This document shows, piece by piece, positions 32,716 to 35,665 of a stretch of DNA of 35,665 nucleotides. The DNA comes from an uncultured Akkermansia sp. (GTDB lineage Bacteria > Verrucomicrobiota > Verrucomicrobiia > Verrucomicrobiales > Akkermansiaceae). Below the pieces are notes generated by a model. The model was not told where the DNA came from, did not search any database, and saw only the letters and a program-made list of their open reading frames with translations. Location: positions 1-35,665 of the forward strand of contig CAJKMG010000022.1 in the NCBI GenBank assembly GCA_905200945.1, written 5' to 3'. A program made the translations under genes and the position numbers. The first letter of the stretch is position 1; each line of letters opens with the position of its first letter.

Positions 32716-33453
32716 CTATTGTAATTTTTTCAATAACGTGGGCTGATAGGCCGGAAGAGCCGGGATTGGGACGTACCCGGGCGGGAGCTGGTCCCAGACG
32801 GGATGCATGGGCTGGGTATCCGCCTCAAAAACGGTTCCGTTAAAGGATTTGATGATGGTGCGGATGGCTCCGGACGGGGCCGGCTGCACTACCAGGGGGC
32901 GCGGAGCCGATTCCGGAAGATTCATGTGCAGGTTGACTTCCTCTTCATTCCAGGCGGGCCAGGAATCGGAAGGCATGGGGATTTCACGAATTTCCGTATT
33001 GGCGGCGGAACGGGGCGTATGGAAAAAGGGGCTGTCCGGATCCCCGTCGTTCAGCCAGACTTCCTCATCTGGCGTTTCGGTTGTGATGACTATTTCTTCC
33101 TGGTTTTCCGCATGGTGAAACTCATAACCAGACCGTTCTTGGACGTCCCTTTCCGTTTTGTCGTCATTCATGTGGATGCTGATGGCCGGTTTGCTTTTGG
33201 AAGCTTCGTGGGGACTATGGGATTGGAAAAGGGCGGCCTGCCGCTTCAGGGTTTCCGGAGATGTGCCGCGCGCGTATTTGGGGAAGAAAACGCTTTTGGT
33301 ATCTATTTTGCCGGGATGTACTTTTACCGGTTCATCCGACAGCTCAAAGATGTATTTTACGGGAAGTTCCGTCGCGGAACCCTGGCAGGAAAAACTTACC
33401 AGGAACGCCGGGCCCAGGCATGTCAAGAGATACAGGGGCAGAACGAATTTCAT
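32716..33453 (-). CDS. Secreted hypothetical protein, 245 aa
   Basis: Start taken as ATG 33453 (MKFVLPLYLLTCLGPAFLVS), a signal peptide likely cut near SATE; the frame stays open upstream to an ATG at 33843, but that extension is basic, low-complexity and overlaps the divergent Sel1 gene. The mature part is hydrophilic and proline-rich (PLVVQPAPSGAI, PPGYVPIPALPAYQP), without cysteines beyond the signal region. No family recognised. It ends 17 bases past the porin stop. Confidence 0.7.
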   Translation of the reverse strand: MKFVLPLYLLTCLGPAFLVSFSCQGSATELPVKYIFELSDEPVKVHPGKIDTKSVFFPKYARGTSPETLKRQAALFQSHSPHEASKSKPAISIHMNDDKTERDVQERSGYEFHHAENQEEIVITTETPDEEVWLNDGDPDSPFFHTPRSAANTEIREIPMPSDSWPAWNEEEVNLHMNLPESAPRPLVVQPAPSGAIRTIIKSFNGTVFEADTQPMHPVWDQLPPGYVPIPALPAYQPTLLKKLQ

Positions 33454-33616
33454 CAGAGGTAGAACTGGTTTCAGTAGAGCAAAAAGAGGGAAATATTCAA
33501 TGCAAAAAGAGGAAATCCGGCTCTCCGGCTTCGCGCTTCCGTGGCGTGCGGATGCGGCGTTTCCGTCATTTCTCTTCTTGGCAGCCTGGTGAGGCTGTCT
33601 TATGGTAAGGGTCATG

Positions 33617-34645
33617 ATGAAACAAGTTGTCTCTTTATGTGCGGCTTCCTTCGCCTTCTTTTTTTTGAGCGGATGTGACCGCGCCCCTTCTTCCGGGGAA
33701 AAGCGCGCTTCCTCTGCTGCGGAACGGGAAAAGCCGTCTGCGGTGCGGAAAGAGGCGGAAACATGGAGAGCGCGTCTGGACGCTGCTGTTGCCGGCGCCG
33801 TCCGCGAGAAGGAAAATGGCAGCGAGCATGTAAAAGCCCTCAATGATGTGGCCGCTCTGTATGCGGAAGGATTGCAGAATGGCTGGGTTCATCCGCTGGA
33901 CGTGCGGGCCTGGTGTGATTCCGTGGCGGAGACCGGTTCCGGGTACTCCGGGGAAACGGTCATTGGCGCCATGTTCCTGTATGGGACGGGGATCAAGCGT
34001 GATGCCGTCGCGGCCAGGGAGTGGTTTGAGTACGGGCTTGCCCGCCCGGGAACCCAGCGGGGGAACGCCTTGTACATGTTGGGAATGATGTATTTCAAGG
34101 GGGATGGCGCGGATCAGGATCTGAACAAGGCTCTGGGGCTGTGGCACAAAGCGGCGGATGAGGGACATCCGGCGGCCATGGGGCTGCTGGGCCGGGCTTA
34201 TATGGAGGGGAAGATGGGGGTTGAGAAGGATGCCGCTTCCGGTCTGGCGCTGCTGGAGAAGGCCGCCAACGGAGGGAACACGCCTTCGTCCGTTTATCTG
34301 GGAAATATTTATGCAAAAGGGCAGGGTGTGGCGCAGGATATGGAGCGTGCCATGAAGTGGTATGAACAGGCGGCTTCAGCCGGAGACGCCCATTCCCAGT
34401 ATATAGTGGGACTGGCTTATCTGGAAGGTTCCGGCGTGCCTGTGGATGAGGGCAAGGCGTTTAGCTGGCTCCGGCTGGCCGCGGGGCAGGATCACGTCAA
34501 TGCCATGCTGATGCTTTCCGTCTGTTACAGCACCGGAAAGGGGACTTCTCAGGATGCGGATATGGCGGAAGTCTGGAAAAAGAAGGCGCTTCAACTGAAT
34601 GCGGAGCGTGAGGGCGGTTCTGCTCCGCGGACGCAGAACCGTTAG
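33617..34645 (+). CDS. Sel1-repeat lipoprotein
   Basis: From ATG 33617 (MKQVVSLCAASFAFFFLSGC) it has a lipoprotein signal with lipobox LSGC; ATGs at 33614 and a GTG-like extension to 33602 are alternatives. About six Sel1-like repeats follow, e.g. GTGIKRDAVAAREWFEYGLA, GDGADQDLNKALGLWHKAAD, GQGVAQDMERAMKWYEQAAS and GSGVPVDEGKAFSWLRLAAG. It is a membrane-attached helical scaffold in the envelope; partners are unknown. It is related in architecture to the 16649 protein but lipid- rather than helix-anchored. Its stop overlaps the stop of the convergent gene at 34642. Confidence 0.85.
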   Translation: MKQVVSLCAASFAFFFLSGCDRAPSSGEKRASSAAEREKPSAVRKEAETWRARLDAAVAGAVREKENGSEHVKALNDVAALYAEGLQNGWVHPLDVRAWCDSVAETGSGYSGETVIGAMFLYGTGIKRDAVAAREWFEYGLARPGTQRGNALYMLGMMYFKGDGADQDLNKALGLWHKAADEGHPAAMGLLGRAYMEGKMGVEKDAASGLALLEKAANGGNTPSSVYLGNIYAKGQGVAQDMERAMKWYEQAASAGDAHSQYIVGLAYLEGSGVPVDEGKAFSWLRLAAGQDHVNAMLMLSVCYSTGKGTSQDADMAEVWKKKALQLNAEREGGSAPRTQNR

Positions 34646-35111
34646 CTTTCCCTGATTTCCCTGTTCAGAAAATCCAAAGCTTTCTTCCGTTCCAGAATAA
34701 CGTTTCCCCGGTAGTCCGGAATGACCAGCAGGCCGTCCCGGTGTTCCAGTATGGCGTGAATCATGGCGAACACATGACCCAGGGCATATTCGTCCTCCAG
34801 AATGAAGCGCAGCATTTTGGTGCGGTTCCCTATTTGCCGGAGGGCTGCGCTGTCCTTTTTGAAAGCCTGGCGCGCGTCGTCCGTTTCCATGACCCAGAAT
34901 ACGTCCAGCTGGGATTCTCCCTCTTCATCCAGATACTCTCCTTCCAGCACATGGTCCGGAGCGTTTTCCGGTTTACCGGAGAGGTTTAGCCGGAAACATC
35001 CGTCCAGACGGAACATGCTCGCCTGCAATTCCTCTGCGGACGGCAGAGGGGCATCCTGAATGAAGAGCCAGAATTCCTGCTCATCCTGGGAGGGGGAGGC
35101 GTGCGTCATGG
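34642..35111 (-). CDS. Hypothetical protein, 156 aa
   Basis: Start taken as ATG 35111 (MTHASPSQDEQEFWLFIQDA); ATG 35135 (adding MRRCHNHS) and 35223 are alternatives. It is an acidic cytosolic protein without signal peptide. Features are LQASMFRLDGCFRLNLSG, the acidic EGEYLDEEGESQLDVFWV, and the C-terminal DGLLVIPDYRGNVILERKKA. No family recognised. The stop codon TAA shares two bases with the stop of the Sel1 lipoprotein on the other strand. Confidence 0.72.
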
Positions 35112-35221
35112 AATGATTGTGGCATCTCCTCATTGTTTTCCCACCCGGATTTGTGACATTGAGGCGGCACGTGCGGATTTTTGGATGTTCAAGGGCTTTC
35201 TTCCCGATTAAAAACAAGGCC

Positions 35222-35665
35222 ATGAGTATTCCCGTAATGATGACGATTGCCGGTTCCGACTGCTCCGCTGGTGCCGGGTTGCAGGCTGATTTGAAAGCGG
35301 CTCATGCCATGGGGGCGTTTGCGCTTACGGCCGTTACCTGCGTCGTGTCCGAGGCTCCCGGGACAGTGCGCGGCATTCAGGAGGTGGATCCTGAACTGGT
35401 GGCCGATCAGGTGCGCATCAATCTGGAACATTTTCCCGTGCGCGCCGTGAAGACGGGCATGCTGTATTCCCCGGCTATTGTCCGTGCGGTGCATGGGGTG
35501 CTGGACGGAACGGATATACCCGTTGTAGTGGACCCGGTCATGATTGCCACGGCGGGCGACCGCCTGATGCGGGAAGAGGCGGTGGCTGTTTATGAAGAGC
35601 TTCTGCTGCCGGGAGCGGCGTTGCTTACTCCCAATCTGGATGAGGCTGCCGTCTTGCTCCGCTCT
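35222..35665 (+). CDS. thiD: Hydroxymethylpyrimidine/phosphomethylpyrimidine kinase (cut by window end)
   Basis: Phosphorylates HMP and HMP-P in thiamine synthesis. The first 148 codons are present. The start MSIPVMMTIAGSDCSAGAGLQADLKA has the ThiD ribokinase-fold opening (TIAGSDxSxGAGxQADLK), followed by GAFALTAVTCV, VKTGMLYS, VVDPVMIATAGDRL and LLTPNLDEAAVLL, all typical. A few bases upstream is a short AT-rich leader with AAGG; no TPP riboswitch is apparent in the 110 bases before it. Confidence 0.95.
   Translation, partial: MSIPVMMTIAGSDCSAGAGLQADLKAAHAMGAFALTAVTCVVSEAPGTVRGIQEVDPELVADQVRINLEHFPVRAVKTGMLYSPAIVRAVHGVLDGTDIPVVVDPVMIATAGDRLMREEAVAVYEELLLPGAALLTPNLDEAAVLLRS

Noticed and set aside
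33454..33843. 130-codon N-terminal extension of the 32716 gene
   Set aside because: It overlaps the signal-peptide region of the Sel1 lipoprotein and is low-complexity and basic, while a proper signal peptide starts at 33453.

Overview
The window is about 35.7 kb of a bacterial chromosome with moderate-to-high G+C. It most resembles Verrucomicrobiota of the Akkermansia type. The best lineage marker is a 51-codon lysine/arginine-rich ORF (14985-15140) matching the small basic protein family shared by Verrucomicrobia and Chlamydiae. Many confident starts have no obvious Shine-Dalgarno sequence, which fits that group. The genus is inferred from gene content, not from rRNA.

Layout. 1-5.7 kb: an SDR-like protein without the catalytic tyrosine, then a forward run dapA, dapB, folK, panB, a TIM-barrel sugar isomerase-like gene and an M23 peptidase (lysine/diaminopimelate, folate and pantothenate synthesis, wall remodelling). 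5.7-6.6 kb: a reverse-strand GYF_2/DUF4328-like membrane protein. 6.7-8.9 kb: an AT-richer accessory patch lying between an intact reverse-strand tRNA-Pro(CGG) and a decayed copy of its 3' half in the same orientation. It holds a frame-disrupted PA14 domain, a Tae4-like cysteine amidase domain and a secreted protein of unknown function. 9.0-10.1 kb: a GNAT acetyltransferase and a broken nitroreductase gene. 10.4-16.6 kb: translation and RNA genes (rpsA, a DtxR-family regulator, prfB with a programmed +1 frameshift, trmD, the small basic protein, an RsuA-type pseudouridine synthase with an RG-rich repeat tail). 16.6-21.6 kb: a Sel1-repeat protein, TatA, a beta-CASP RNase-like hydrolase, an ArsC/Spx-like protein and a voltage-gated-type potassium channel. 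21.7-25.5 kb: a GT35 alpha-glucan phosphorylase-like protein whose PLP lysine is replaced by serine, threonine dehydrogenase and peptide deformylase. 25.6-28.8 kb: an unrecognised lipoprotein, a frameshifted SDR gene, a hypothetical gene, then tRNA-Thr(CGT) and tRNA-Lys(CTT). 29.1-35.7 kb: a lone Eco57I/TaqI-type adenine methyltransferase, an OprO/P-like porin, secreted and Sel1 proteins, a hypothetical gene and the start of thiD.

Most genes are ordinary core functions. The parts that deserve attention are the tRNA-Pro-flanked mini-island with a wall-amidase module, the phosphorylase lacking its cofactor lysine, the mixed metal-ligand set of the DtxR-family regulator, the prfB recoding site, and a terminator-like hairpin lying against the folK start codon.
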